From an uncultured Bacillota bacterium (GTDB lineage Bacteria > Bacillota > Clostridia > Peptostreptococcales > Anaerovoracaceae): DNA of 55,643 nucleotides. Below, piece by piece: positions 33,764-42,658 of this stretch. A model generated the notes under the pieces. The model saw nothing but the letters and a program-made list of their open reading frames with translations. It made no database searches and was not told the DNA's origin. Where the stretch lies: positions 1-55,643 of the forward strand of contig CAUDEQ010000005.1 in the NCBI GenBank assembly GCA_958448635.1, written 5' to 3'. Positions within the stretch are counted from its first letter, which is position 1. Each line of letters begins with the position of its first letter. Both the position numbers and the translations under genes were made by a program.

Positions 33764-35326
33764 ATGAGGTACAGGATCCATCAGATAAAACTGGATATCA
33801 ATCAGGATCACAGCAGCTTCCCCGACGCCATAAGAAAGAAGCTGAAGAAGCGCAATATCGCAATACGCGACATAAGCATCGTCAGGGAATCCATCGACGC
33901 CAGAAAAAAGCCTGACGTCAAGCTGGTGTATACTCTGGATTTTTCATGCGATGAAAAGCTTCCGCTGGATGAAGCCGTCGTAAAGGACTACGACGTGAAT
34001 ACGGAGGCTGACATGGAGCTTTGCAGGAAAAGCTGCAGAAGGCTTGAAGCGGAAGGACGCCTTGTAAGGCCTGTCATCGCCGGCTTCGGTCCCTGCGGCA
34101 TGCTGGCAGGTCTGCTGCTTGCAGAAGCAGGCATGAAGCCCGTGATCCTGGAGAGAGGTCAGGCAGTCGAGGACAGGCTTAAGGCCGTAAGCGAGTTCTG
34201 GCGCAGCGGAAGGCTGGATCCCGAATCAAATGTCCAGTTTGGAGAGGGAGGAGCCGGCACATTTTCAGACGGCAAGCTGACCACGGGAATAAATGATATC
34301 AGGATATCCAAGGTGCTGAAGGAGTTCGTCATGGCGGGAGCCGACGAGTCCATACTGTACAGGAACAAGCCCCACATAGGCACCGATAAGCTGGTGGATG
34401 TGGTGAGAAACATAAGAAAGAGGATCGAGAGCCTCGGCGGACAGGTGCGTTTTGGAGCAAGGCTTGATGATATTATCACCGGTACTAAGGACGGCAGAGC
34501 TGTCATAAGGGCAGTATCGGCAGGTGGAGAGATCATCGCTGCGGATACGCTGATCCTGGCCATAGGACACAGCGCCAGAGATACCTTCGCCATGCTGCAT
34601 GAAAAAGGCCTTCCTATGGAGCAGAAGCCCTTTTCCATAGGAGTCAGGATAGAGCATCCTCAGAAGCTCATAGACAGCGCTCAGTACGGAGATCCGTCGC
34701 TGGCGGAGATACTGGGTGCGGCGGACTACAAGCTGAACCACAGATGCGAAAACGGCAGGGGAGTGTATACCTTCTGCATGTGTCCCGGAGGATATGTGAT
34801 AAACGCCTCCTCCGAGGAGGGCACCGCCGTCACCAACGGCATGAGCAACAGCGCCAGAGACAGCGGCACTGCCAACAGCGGCCTCCTTGTCGATGTTCGT
34901 ACATCTGATTTTCCCACGGAACACCCGTTGGCAGGAGTGGAGCTTCAGAGAAAATACGAGCATCTTGCCTATGAAAACGGCGGAGGAAGGCTGCCGGTGA
35001 CCAGCTACGGTGAATTCAGAAGTGACGAAAGCGACAAGGTGAGAAGGAGCCTTCCGGATTTTGCAGCGGAGGCGATAATCGAAGCCATGCCGTATCTGGG
35101 AAGAAAGCTTTCAGGCTTTGATTCGGACGAGGCAGTCATGACAGGTGTGGAGACCAGAAGCTCATCGCCTGTCAGGATCATCCGCGGAGAGGATATGCAG
35201 ACGTCTGTATCGGGAGTTTACCCTGCCGGAGAGGGCCCCGGTTATGCCGGAGGCATAATGTCGGCTGCCGTGGACGGCATCAAGGCGGCAGAGCGTGTGA
35301 TAGCCGGAATAATAATGACCGTATAA
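33764..35326 (+). CDS. FAD-dependent dehydrogenase, COG2509 type
   Basis: A 520-residue flavoprotein. A small N-terminal domain (~1-85) precedes the FAD-binding motif VIAGFGPCGMLAGLLLAEAG near residue 106. Then come NVQFGEGGAGTFSDGKL and the C-terminal AGEGPGYAGGIMSAAVDG that closes the flavin site. This matches the widely conserved but poorly characterised COG2509 dehydrogenases. AAGGAAAGG precedes the ATG. It is likely co-oriented with the preceding flavoprotein (94-bp gap). Confidence 0.88.
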   Translation: MRYRIHQIKLDINQDHSSFPDAIRKKLKKRNIAIRDISIVRESIDARKKPDVKLVYTLDFSCDEKLPLDEAVVKDYDVNTEADMELCRKSCRRLEAEGRLVRPVIAGFGPCGMLAGLLLAEAGMKPVILERGQAVEDRLKAVSEFWRSGRLDPESNVQFGEGGAGTFSDGKLTTGINDIRISKVLKEFVMAGADESILYRNKPHIGTDKLVDVVRNIRKRIESLGGQVRFGARLDDIITGTKDGRAVIRAVSAGGEIIAADTLILAIGHSARDTFAMLHEKGLPMEQKPFSIGVRIEHPQKLIDSAQYGDPSLAEILGAADYKLNHRCENGRGVYTFCMCPGGYVINASSEEGTAVTNGMSNSARDSGTANSGLLVDVRTSDFPTEHPLAGVELQRKYEHLAYENGGGRLPVTSYGEFRSDESDKVRRSLPDFAAEAIIEAMPYLGRKLSGFDSDEAVMTGVETRSSSPVRIIRGEDMQTSVSGVYPAGEGPGYAGGIMSAAVDGIKAAERVIAGIIMTV

Positions 35327-35393
35327 TTAGGGAAAAACTGAATATACTTTACCATGCTGCATGTGGTCAGCAAATACATGACGGAGAGAGAAC

Positions 35394-35687
35394 ATGTCGA
35401 TCAGGGAGGAACTGCTTTTTGACTTTGCATTGAATATGCCGAGAGTGCTGGTGACAGGCAGCACCACCGTTCTGGACAACGTCAAAAAGGTCATGCTTCT
35501 GACAGACACGCAGATAATAGTGTTCAACGGACAGAAATACACCTCCGTCAGCGGCCGTGACTTTGTGATAACTCAGCTGAAGGACGAAAGGATGCTGGTG
35601 GCAGGTGAGGTTGAAGAAATTAGGTTTTTTAAGGCATCACAGGAAGATAAGGATAGAAGGGACGGAGCTGCACAAAATAGTAAATAA
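35394..35687 (+). CDS. yqfC: Sporulation-associated protein YqfC (YabP family)
   Basis: A 97-residue YabP/YqfC family protein, recognised from the beta-rich LNMPRVLVTGSTTVLD and HFVITQL-like (RDFVITQLKDERMLVAGEV) pattern. It is followed by yqfD, its usual neighbour. In Bacillus the pair is sigma-E dependent. GGAGAGAG precedes the ATG. Its 3' end overlaps the start of yqfD by 83 bp. Confidence 0.85.
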   Translation: MSIREELLFDFALNMPRVLVTGSTTVLDNVKKVMLLTDTQIIVFNGQKYTSVSGRDFVITQLKDERMLVAGEVEEIRFFKASQEDKDRRDGAAQNSK

Positions 35688-36831
35688 GTGCATAAAAAAC
35701 GATATAACGCTGAAGGATCTGAGATGCAAGGATCCTCTGGAGTCCACGGTTTGCGTCAAGGACGAAGACTACAGCCGGCTTAGGAAGGCGGCAGGCCATT
35801 CCTACAGGATAACTGTGGTGGACGAAGGAGGAGCAGTGCCTTTTCTCAGAAGCATAAGAAAAAATATCATCGCAGTCATAGGCGCCTTTTTGCTGGGTGC
35901 CTTGATTTTTTATCAGAGCCTGTTCATAGCGGAGATAAGGGTGGACGGATACATTGGCCTGACGGAAGCGGAGCTGAGACAGACTCTTGCTGAAGCCGGA
36001 ATCCGGGAGGGAGAGAGAAAGCCTGACAGCTACGATGATGCAAAGGCGGCGCTCTATAGAAACCACAGGGAGATAACGTGGGTCAGTATTTTCGAGGACG
36101 GCAGGCTGATAAAGGTGAATATCGCCGAGGCATCAAAGGCAGAGGCTGCGATTCCCGAGGATAAAACGCCTGTCGATATAGTGGCGTCGCAATCCGGCAT
36201 GATAGAAAGGCTCGAGCCGCTGAAGGGCAACGCCGTCGTTCGGGAAGGCGACTACGTGAACAAGGGCGACGTTCTCATAAGCGGCAGATTCAAATACCAG
36301 AGCACCGATTACAGCAGAGGCGACGACTTCTATGTGATGTACAGCCATGCAGAGGGCAAGGCGCTGGCAAGGGTGCCGAGACATCTGGAATTTTACATGG
36401 AAAAAATTGAGAGAAAGAGAAAACCCACAGGCAGAAGCATACCAGGTCTTTACATAAAAATAGGGGATATTGAGATAAACACCGCCGGCAGGCTCTACAG
36501 CTATGAGACCTCCGTATCACATGAGAGAAACATCATAGATGCTGTGTGGCCGCTGCCGCTGAAGATATCCTTTGTCAGGATAGAGGAAGTCAGATTGACG
36601 GAAAGCCCTGTGAAAAAGGCGCAGCTTGATAAGGTGGTGAACGCTGCCGTGAGGCAGTATCGTCGCGAGGAAATGAAGGAGGGTGAGGAGATCGTCGACA
36701 GCTCCATAGAGTATTCAGAGACTGCGGGCCTGATTAAAGCCGGCGTATTTCTCGAGGTGCTGGAGGACATAGGTGAGGAAAAGGAAATAAAGGTCAGGAA
36801 AAAGGAAAAAGAAGAAGAAAAAACAAGATAA
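35605..36831 (+). CDS. yqfD: Sporulation protein YqfD
   Basis: A 408-residue membrane protein of the YqfD (spore IV-like) family. The N-terminal cytoplasmic part is IRIEGTELHKIVNKC, followed by one transmembrane helix at ~91-113 (NIIAVIGAFLLGALIFYQS). A large extracytoplasmic domain follows, with V.G.IG-type POTRA-like start and GDYVNKGDVLISG. The start codon is uncertain: GTG 35605 gives the family N-terminus, and TTG 35611 is an alternative. Overlap with yqfC suggests coupled translation. The acidic, lysine-rich tail after residue ~390 is low complexity. Confidence 0.87.
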   Translation: MRLKKLGFLRHHRKIRIEGTELHKIVNKCIKNDITLKDLRCKDPLESTVCVKDEDYSRLRKAAGHSYRITVVDEGGAVPFLRSIRKNIIAVIGAFLLGALIFYQSLFIAEIRVDGYIGLTEAELRQTLAEAGIREGERKPDSYDDAKAALYRNHREITWVSIFEDGRLIKVNIAEASKAEAAIPEDKTPVDIVASQSGMIERLEPLKGNAVVREGDYVNKGDVLISGRFKYQSTDYSRGDDFYVMYSHAEGKALARVPRHLEFYMEKIERKRKPTGRSIPGLYIKIGDIEINTAGRLYSYETSVSHERNIIDAVWPLPLKISFVRIEEVRLTESPVKKAQLDKVVNAAVRQYRREEMKEGEEIVDSSIEYSETAGLIKAGVFLEVLEDIGEEKEIKVRKKEKEEEKTR

Positions 36832-36918
36832 TTATGGTAAAATGAACACGAGGAAATGTGCGGCAAACCATGCAGGTGCAATGCCTCGAAAATAATGTAC
36901 TTGATGTAAGGAGAGTTA

Positions 36919-37890
36919 ATGGCGGAAATGATCAGCATTCCCATCAGCGAAAGCATCGACAGAAGCGAGCTTTTCGGAGGGATGGACAAAAACCTCAAGG
37001 TGATAGAAGAAAGCCTGAAGGTGGATATTATTCAGAGAGACAATGAGCTCATATTAAAAGGAGAAAATGCAGCGGAAGCCCGGGCGCTTCTGGAAGAGAT
37101 GATGATGGTGCTTGAAAAGGGAGATAAGCTGGATGAACAGAAGATAAACTATATAGCGGATCTCAGCGACAAGGGCGTCTCATACGGACAGGCGGAGGTG
37201 GGCAGAGACATAATCTGCTTCACCCACGAGGGAAGACCGCTGAGACCAAAGACCATAGGGCAGAAGGGCTACGTCGACACCATCAGGAGGAAGGATATAG
37301 TCTTCGGCATAGGCCCTGCAGGAACGGGCAAGACGTATATCGCTGTGGCCATGGCGGTCAATGCCTTTAAGAACAAGGAAATCCAGAAGATAATACTGGC
37401 AAGACCGGCTGTTGAGGCAGGCGAGAGGCTGGGATTTCTGCCGGGAGATCTGCAGGAAAAGGTGGACCCATACCTGAGACCTCTCTACGATGCGCTCTAC
37501 GATGTGCTGGGCAGGGAAAGCGCACTGCGTCTCAAGGAAAAGGAGATCATAGAAGTCGTTCCGCTGGCATATATGCGTGGAAGGACGCTGGACAATTCAT
37601 TCATAATTCTGGACGAGGCACAGAACACCACACCGGAGCAGATGAAGATGTTTCTCACCAGGATGGGCTTCGGCTCAAAGGTGGTGGTGACGGGAGATAT
37701 CACACAGATCGATTTGCCGAGGGGTAAAAAATCAGGTCTTGTGGAGGCATCGAAGGTCCTCAGGGATATAGAGGAAATAGGCTTCTGCTACATGAAGGAC
37801 GTTGACGTGGTGCGCCACAGACTTGTGAAGAAGGTCATCAACGCATATGACGAATACTACAGGAAGCATCCGCCGCAGGATCAGGAATAG
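36919..37890 (+). CDS. PhoH-family ATPase
   Basis: A 323-residue PhoH-like P-loop ATPase. An N-terminal ~100 residues resemble a KH-like domain. Walker A is GPAGTGKTYIAVA near residue 136 and Walker B FIILDEAQNTT. VVVTGDITQIDLP is typical of the family. PhoH is usually encoded next to ybeY, as here (22 bp), and both are implicated in RNA metabolism. ATG follows AAGGAGAG. Cytoplasmic. Confidence 0.93.
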   Translation: MAEMISIPISESIDRSELFGGMDKNLKVIEESLKVDIIQRDNELILKGENAAEARALLEEMMMVLEKGDKLDEQKINYIADLSDKGVSYGQAEVGRDIICFTHEGRPLRPKTIGQKGYVDTIRRKDIVFGIGPAGTGKTYIAVAMAVNAFKNKEIQKIILARPAVEAGERLGFLPGDLQEKVDPYLRPLYDALYDVLGRESALRLKEKEIIEVVPLAYMRGRTLDNSFIILDEAQNTTPEQMKMFLTRMGFGSKVVVTGDITQIDLPRGKKSGLVEASKVLRDIEEIGFCYMKDVDVVRHRLVKKVINAYDEYYRKHPPQDQE

Positions 37891-37912
37891 GAAGCGGAGA
37901 ACAGGAGAGAGC

Positions 37913-38371
37913 ATGAGGATTTTATACAGCGAAGATAACATGCCGGACAAGGAAATGAACGCCTGTCTCGAAGAGGCGGCAGTGCTGTGCGTCGAAAAGG
38001 AGGGGCTTTCTGCGGAAAACGCCGAGATCAGCCTCACCTTCGTATCCAAGGAGGAAATCAGAGAGCTTAATAATAGATACAGAAACATAGACAACCATAC
38101 CGATGTGTTGTCTTTTCCATTGATTGAGGACTTTGATCAGCTGGATGACCGCCGTGAATACATGCTGGGAGACGTGGTCATATGCACTGAAAAGGTCAGA
38201 GAGCAGGCAGAGGAATACGGACATTCCGAAAAACGCGAGATGGTCTATCTCTTCGTGCACAGCGTATGTCACCTGCTGGGCTTCGATCACATGGAGGAGG
38301 ACGAAAAGCAGGAGATGAGACAGAGAGAAGAGGAGATAATGAAGCTCCTCGATCTGGAAAGGAGACCGTGA
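37913..38371 (+). CDS. ybeY: Endoribonuclease YbeY
   Basis: A 152-residue zinc-dependent RNase for 16S rRNA 3' maturation and ribosome quality control. The metal motif HSVCHLLGFDHM provides three histidines. NHTDVLSFPL and the MLGDVVIC stretch are also diagnostic. Start ATG 37913 follows AGGAGAG; a longer frame overlapping phoH is unsupported. Its stop overlaps the cdd start by one base. Confidence 0.95.
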   Translation: MRILYSEDNMPDKEMNACLEEAAVLCVEKEGLSAENAEISLTFVSKEEIRELNNRYRNIDNHTDVLSFPLIEDFDQLDDRREYMLGDVVICTEKVREQAEEYGHSEKREMVYLFVHSVCHLLGFDHMEEDEKQEMRQREEEIMKLLDLERRP

Positions 38372-38757
38372 TGAAGGAATATGCAAGGGAGCTTTACATG
38401 AAGGCTCTGGAGGTCAGAGAGAATGCATACACGCCGTTTTCAAATTTCAATGTGGGAGCTGCGCTGCTGACGGAGGACGGGAGTGTATATACGGGAGTGA
38501 ACATAGAGAATTCATCCTTTGGCGCCACCATATGCGCAGAGAGGACAGCCTTCGTCAAGGCCATATCGGAGGGCCACCGCAGCTTTAAAGCCATAGCTGT
38601 CAGCGCCGGCAGTCAGCAGGAGGCTCTGCCATGCGGCATATGCAGGCAGTTCATGTACGAGTTCGCTCCGGCTTTGGAGGTCATAACCGGCACTGATATC
38701 GATGCGCTCAACGTAAGATCGCTTCAGGAGCTGCTGCCGCTGGGATTCAGATTGTAA
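38371..38757 (+). CDS. cdd: Cytidine deaminase
   Basis: A 128-residue homotetrameric-type cytidine deaminase. The motif TICAERTAF supplies the zinc Cys and catalytic Glu, and LPCGICRQFM the two further zinc cysteines. FNVGAALLTEDG is the typical N-terminal strand. It converts cytidine and deoxycytidine to uridine forms. ATG 38371 follows AAAGGAG within the end of ybeY; the open frame extends upstream out of phase with any ribosome site. It is the usual ybeY-cdd-era order. Confidence 0.95.
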   Translation: MKEYARELYMKALEVRENAYTPFSNFNVGAALLTEDGSVYTGVNIENSSFGATICAERTAFVKAISEGHRSFKAIAVSAGSQQEALPCGICRQFMYEFAPALEVITGTDIDALNVRSLQELLPLGFRL

Positions 38758-38784
38758 TGATTAGGATTGTAAGGAGGTGGAAAT

Positions 38785-39690
38785 ATGAAAACAGGATTTG
38801 TCGCCATAATAGGAAGACCGAATGTCGGTAAATCGACGCTGCTAAATTCCATACTGGGAGAGAAGATAGCCATCACGACAGATAAGCCTCAGACCACCAG
38901 AAATACCATAAGAGGAATATACACCCACTATGCGGATGATAATATGGATGAGGATATGCAGCTGGTGTTCATAGATACACCGGGGATTCACAGACCGAGG
39001 ACGAAGCTGGGAGAGTTCATGACGGATTCGGCCATAGGTACGCTGAAGGAAGTGGATGCTGTGATCTTCATCGTGGACGACAGGCTTTCATCGGGGCCGG
39101 GAGACAAATACATCACAGGCATACTGGACGATGTGACGACTCCCAAGATCCTGGTAATCAACAAGATAGACAAGCTGGAGCCGGACGAATATGAAGCTAT
39201 ATACAGGGAGTACGATGAGCTGGGAATATTTGAGGATATAATAGGGACCTCTGCCAAGGAAGGAAAGAACGTGGAGCATGTCATCAGGGCGGTTTCTGAG
39301 TTCATGGAGGAGGGCCCGATGTATTTTCCGGACGACATGATAACAGAGCATCCGGAGAGATTCATCGTCAGCGAGATAATAAGGGAAAAGATCCTGATGT
39401 ATCTTCGAGACGAGGTTCCCCACGGAGTGGCTGTGGAGATAGAAAAATTCACGGAGGAAAAGGACATAACCAGGATCAGCGCCGTCATATGCTGCGAAAA
39501 GAAGTCGCACAAGGGCATGATAATAGGCAAGGGCGGCAGAAAGCTCAAGGGAATCGGAAAGAGCGCACGTGAGGAGATCGAGGCGCTGCTGGGCGTCAAG
39601 GTATATCTGGAGATGTGGGTGAAGGTGAAGGAAAACTGGAGAAACAGCGATATTGCCCTTTCCAACTTCGGCTACAAGGATACCATGTGA
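38785..39690 (+). CDS. era: GTPase Era
   Basis: A 301-residue ribosome-assembly GTPase. G1 is GRPNVGKST, the switch region is KPQTTRNTIRG, G3 is DTPGIH and G4 is NKID. The C-terminal KH domain carries GMIIGKGGRKLKGIG and binds the 16S rRNA 3' end. AAGGAGGTGG precedes the ATG. It works in the same 30S maturation process as YbeY upstream. Confidence 0.97.
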   Translation: MKTGFVAIIGRPNVGKSTLLNSILGEKIAITTDKPQTTRNTIRGIYTHYADDNMDEDMQLVFIDTPGIHRPRTKLGEFMTDSAIGTLKEVDAVIFIVDDRLSSGPGDKYITGILDDVTTPKILVINKIDKLEPDEYEAIYREYDELGIFEDIIGTSAKEGKNVEHVIRAVSEFMEEGPMYFPDDMITEHPERFIVSEIIREKILMYLRDEVPHGVAVEIEKFTEEKDITRISAVICCEKKSHKGMIIGKGGRKLKGIGKSAREEIEALLGVKVYLEMWVKVKENWRNSDIALSNFGYKDTM

Positions 39691-39724
39691 TTTGAAACAA
39701 GGGTGAAAGAGGAGGCATTTTAAC

Positions 39725-40471
39725 TTGCTGACAGATACTGAAGCCATAGTGCTTAGACAGGTGAAAACTTCATACGGCAGGAAAATGATACTTCTCTTTT
39801 CCAGAAAATACGGCAAGATAAGCGCCGGAACAGGCATAGGCGAGAAGGGCAGGAGCAAGAGCTCTCTGGCGCTGCGGCCTTTCACCTACGGCAGATACGA
39901 GCTTTTCAAGAGCAAGGACAGCTACAACATCAACGGAGCGGAGGTCATAAAGAGCTATTACAGGATAGGCGAGGATGTGGACAAATACATGAACGGCGCC
40001 TATGTGCTGGAGTTCACCGAGAAGGCCCTGGGGGATGAGATTCCGGCTCCTGCCGTCTTTCGTCTGCTGACGGAGTTCTTCGATATCCTTGAAAACAGGG
40101 AAAAGGGCATAGGCACGCTGGTGCTGGCATATCAGGTGAAGCTTTTCAGGTACCTGGGGGTGATGCCTCAGCTGCAGAGGTGCGTCATATGCGGTGAGGA
40201 AAAGGAGGCTGCAGCCTTCAGCATCGAGGATGGCGGAATGGTATGCGCAGACTGCATTCAAAATATTCAAAATTCATCGGAGCATACATTGATTTATGAT
40301 GCCGGATTTGGTATAGTAAATATATTAAGGTATTTTACGGTAAATCCTCTGAAGAGCATAGAAAATATAGCTCTCAGAGAGGAAACAGGCAGAAAGCTGC
40401 AGCAGGTCGTCAGAGATTATGCTGCGCATTATCTTGATGTTTCAGAATTAAAAAGCGAAAAGCTTATATGA
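39725..40471 (+). CDS. recO: DNA repair protein RecO
   Basis: A 248-residue RecO. The OB-fold N-terminus is TEAIVLRQVKTSYGRKMILLFS, with the KSSLALRPFTYG stretch. Zinc cysteines are visible as CVICGEE and CADC near residues 155-177. It loads RecA with RecR on gapped DNA. The start is TTG 39725 with AGAGGAGG upstream; no closer ATG fits. It follows era, as in many Firmicutes. Confidence 0.93.
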   Translation: MLTDTEAIVLRQVKTSYGRKMILLFSRKYGKISAGTGIGEKGRSKSSLALRPFTYGRYELFKSKDSYNINGAEVIKSYYRIGEDVDKYMNGAYVLEFTEKALGDEIPAPAVFRLLTEFFDILENREKGIGTLVLAYQVKLFRYLGVMPQLQRCVICGEEKEAAAFSIEDGGMVCADCIQNIQNSSEHTLIYDAGFGIVNILRYFTVNPLKSIENIALREETGRKLQQVVRDYAAHYLDVSELKSEKLI

Positions 40472-40489
40472 AATTGCGGGAGGTAGAAT

Positions 40490-41173
40490 ATGGAAATCAC
40501 TTTAGAGAAAATCGAACTGGTGAAGGACAGGACAGGGGTAACATACGCTGAAGCAAAGCAGGCGCTGGAAGAGGCTGACGGCAGCGTGGTAGATGCCATC
40601 ATCGCCATCGAGGAGACCATAAATGCCGGCCAGAGAGTCAAAGGCTTCGGAAAGAAGGGCGAGGCGCTTTTTGAAAGCATAAAGGATCTCATAAATAAAG
40701 GAAATGTATCCAAGGTACAGGTCAAGAAGGATGGAGAGCTGATACTGAACGTTCCTGTGAACGCAGGTATCGTGGGAGTCATGATCGCACCGCTGGCATC
40801 TGTCGTGGGCGTAGTTGCGGCCTTCGGCTTCAAATGCACCATCGAGGTGATAAAGACAGACGGAACGATAATAGACGTCAGCGATGCCGTTACCGACGCC
40901 ATGGGAACAGTTGCCGAAAAGAGCAGCGATATCATCGGAGAGGTGAAGGTAAAGAGCGCCGGCATCTATGAAAAGAGCAAGGAAAAGGCCGGAGAAATCT
41001 ACGAAAAGGGCAAGGAAAAGGCCGAGGAAGTAGTGGATAAGGCGGCTGACAAGATAAAGCTGGATAATGATGAATTTGATTTTTCGGAATGCTTCGAGGA
41101 AGAGGATGACGACGATGAAATAGAAATCAAGGTGGAAACAGAAGAAGCAGAAGAAGAAAAAGATAAAGAATAA
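40490..41173 (+). CDS. DUF4342-domain protein with UBA-like N-terminus and acidic tail
   Basis: A 227-residue protein. Residues 1-40 form a UBA/TS-N-like helical domain (VKDRTGVTYAEAKQALEEA). Residues ~55-130 are DUF4342-like, with a glycine/alanine-rich hydrophobic stretch (APLASVVGVVAAFGF) that may be membrane-associated. Residues ~150-190 are an amphipathic repeat (YEKSKEKAGEIYEKGKEKAEE), and the tail is a run of Glu/Asp. GGGAGG precedes the ATG. Function unknown. It lies between recO and glyQS in one transcriptional direction. Confidence 0.78.
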   Translation: MEITLEKIELVKDRTGVTYAEAKQALEEADGSVVDAIIAIEETINAGQRVKGFGKKGEALFESIKDLINKGNVSKVQVKKDGELILNVPVNAGIVGVMIAPLASVVGVVAAFGFKCTIEVIKTDGTIIDVSDAVTDAMGTVAEKSSDIIGEVKVKSAGIYEKSKEKAGEIYEKGKEKAEEVVDKAADKIKLDNDEFDFSECFEEEDDDDEIEIKVETEEAEEEKDKE

Positions 41174-41203
41174 AAAATATTAAACATGGAGAAGTAAGAT
41201 AAC

Positions 41204-42607
41204 ATGAGCAGAAAAGTCACAATGGAAAAACTCACCGCCCTTGCCAAGAACAGAGGATTCATATATCCCGGCTCCGAAATATACGGAGGTCTGGCCAATA
41301 CATGGGATTACGGTCCTCTGGGTGTTGAGCTGAAGAACAACGTCAAGAAGGCATGGTGGAGAAAATTCGTTCAGGAATCAAAGTACAACGTGGGGCTGGA
41401 CGCAGCCATACTGATGAACCCACAGACATGGGTGGCGTCAGGCCACGTGGGAGGATTCTCCGATCCGCTTATCGACTGTAAGAGCTGTAAAGCCAGATTC
41501 AGGGCAGATCAGCTCATCGAAGGGTGGCTCAAGGAGGAAGGCATCGAAGGAGTGACGGTTGACGGCTGGTCCAACGAGAAGATGGAGAGCTTTATATCCG
41601 AGAAGGGTATCAAATGTCCTGAATGCGGCAAAGCCGATTTCACAGGCATACGTCAGTTCAACCTGATGTTCAAGACCTTCCAGGGAGTTACGGAGGATTC
41701 CAAGGCAGAAATATATCTGAGACCTGAAACTGCTCAGGGTATCTTCGTAAACTTCAAGAGCGTCCAGAGGACATCGAGACGAAAGATACCTTTCGGTATC
41801 TCGCAGATAGGAAAATCCTTCAGAAACGAGATAACTCCGGGCAACTTCATATTCAGAACAAGGGAATTCGAGCAGATGGAGCTGGAATTTTTCTGCAAGC
41901 CGGGAACGGAGCTTGAATGGTTCGCATACTGGAAGGACTATGCAGTCAAATTCCTCACATCGCTGGGTATAAAGGAAGAAAACATCAAGCTGAGGGATCA
42001 CGATCCTGAAGAGCTTTCACATTACAGCAATGCCACCACCGATATAGAGTACATGTTCCCCTTTGGCTGGGGAGAGCTGTGGGGCGTTGCATCCAGAACT
42101 GATTTTGATTTGATGGCGCATCAGAACACGTCGGGACAGGATATGAGCTATCTGGATCCCGAAACAAACGAGAAGTATGTGCCTTACTGCATAGAGCCGT
42201 CGGTGGGCGTTGAGCGTATGCTGCTGGCATTCCTGGTGGATGCATACGATGAAGAGGTGCTTACTGACAGCAAGGGCAAGGAGGATGTGAGAACTGTGCT
42301 CAGACTGCATCCTGCACTGGCTCCTTACAAGGCAGCAATACTGCCGCTGGCAAAGAAGCTGGCGCCTGTGGCAGAGCCTATCTACGAGGATTTGGTCAAG
42401 TACTTCCCTGTGGACTACGATGTGACAGGCTCCATAGGCAAGAGATACAGGAGAGAGGACGAAATAGGTACACCGTTCTCCATATGCGTCGATTTCGACA
42501 CTGAGACCGACGGCTGCGTAACCATCAGAGACAGAGACACCATGGAGCAGATAAGGATCCCTGTGGATCAGGTCAGAGCATATATCGAGGAAAGACTCGT
42601 ATTTTAA
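41204..42607 (+). CDS. glyQS: Glycyl-tRNA synthetase (single-chain)
   Basis: A 467-residue class II synthetase of the dimeric, single-chain type. GFIYPGSEIYGGLANTWDYGPLG is split over the motif 1 region. Motif 2 contains GKSFRNEITPGNFIFRTREF, motif 3 SVGVERMLLAFL, and a C-terminal anticodon-binding domain follows. Zinc-ligand cysteines CKSCK and CPECG lie in the insertion. It charges tRNA-Gly. There is only a 30-bp gap from the previous gene and no T-box is seen before it. Confidence 0.96.
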   Translation: MSRKVTMEKLTALAKNRGFIYPGSEIYGGLANTWDYGPLGVELKNNVKKAWWRKFVQESKYNVGLDAAILMNPQTWVASGHVGGFSDPLIDCKSCKARFRADQLIEGWLKEEGIEGVTVDGWSNEKMESFISEKGIKCPECGKADFTGIRQFNLMFKTFQGVTEDSKAEIYLRPETAQGIFVNFKSVQRTSRRKIPFGISQIGKSFRNEITPGNFIFRTREFEQMELEFFCKPGTELEWFAYWKDYAVKFLTSLGIKEENIKLRDHDPEELSHYSNATTDIEYMFPFGWGELWGVASRTDFDLMAHQNTSGQDMSYLDPETNEKYVPYCIEPSVGVERMLLAFLVDAYDEEVLTDSKGKEDVRTVLRLHPALAPYKAAILPLAKKLAPVAEPIYEDLVKYFPVDYDVTGSIGKRYRREDEIGTPFSICVDFDTETDGCVTIRDRDTMEQIRIPVDQVRAYIEERLVF

Positions 42608-42658
42608 TCAGTTATTAATATTGTTTTTCAAATAAATCAAGAGGAGACGTAAAGAAGA

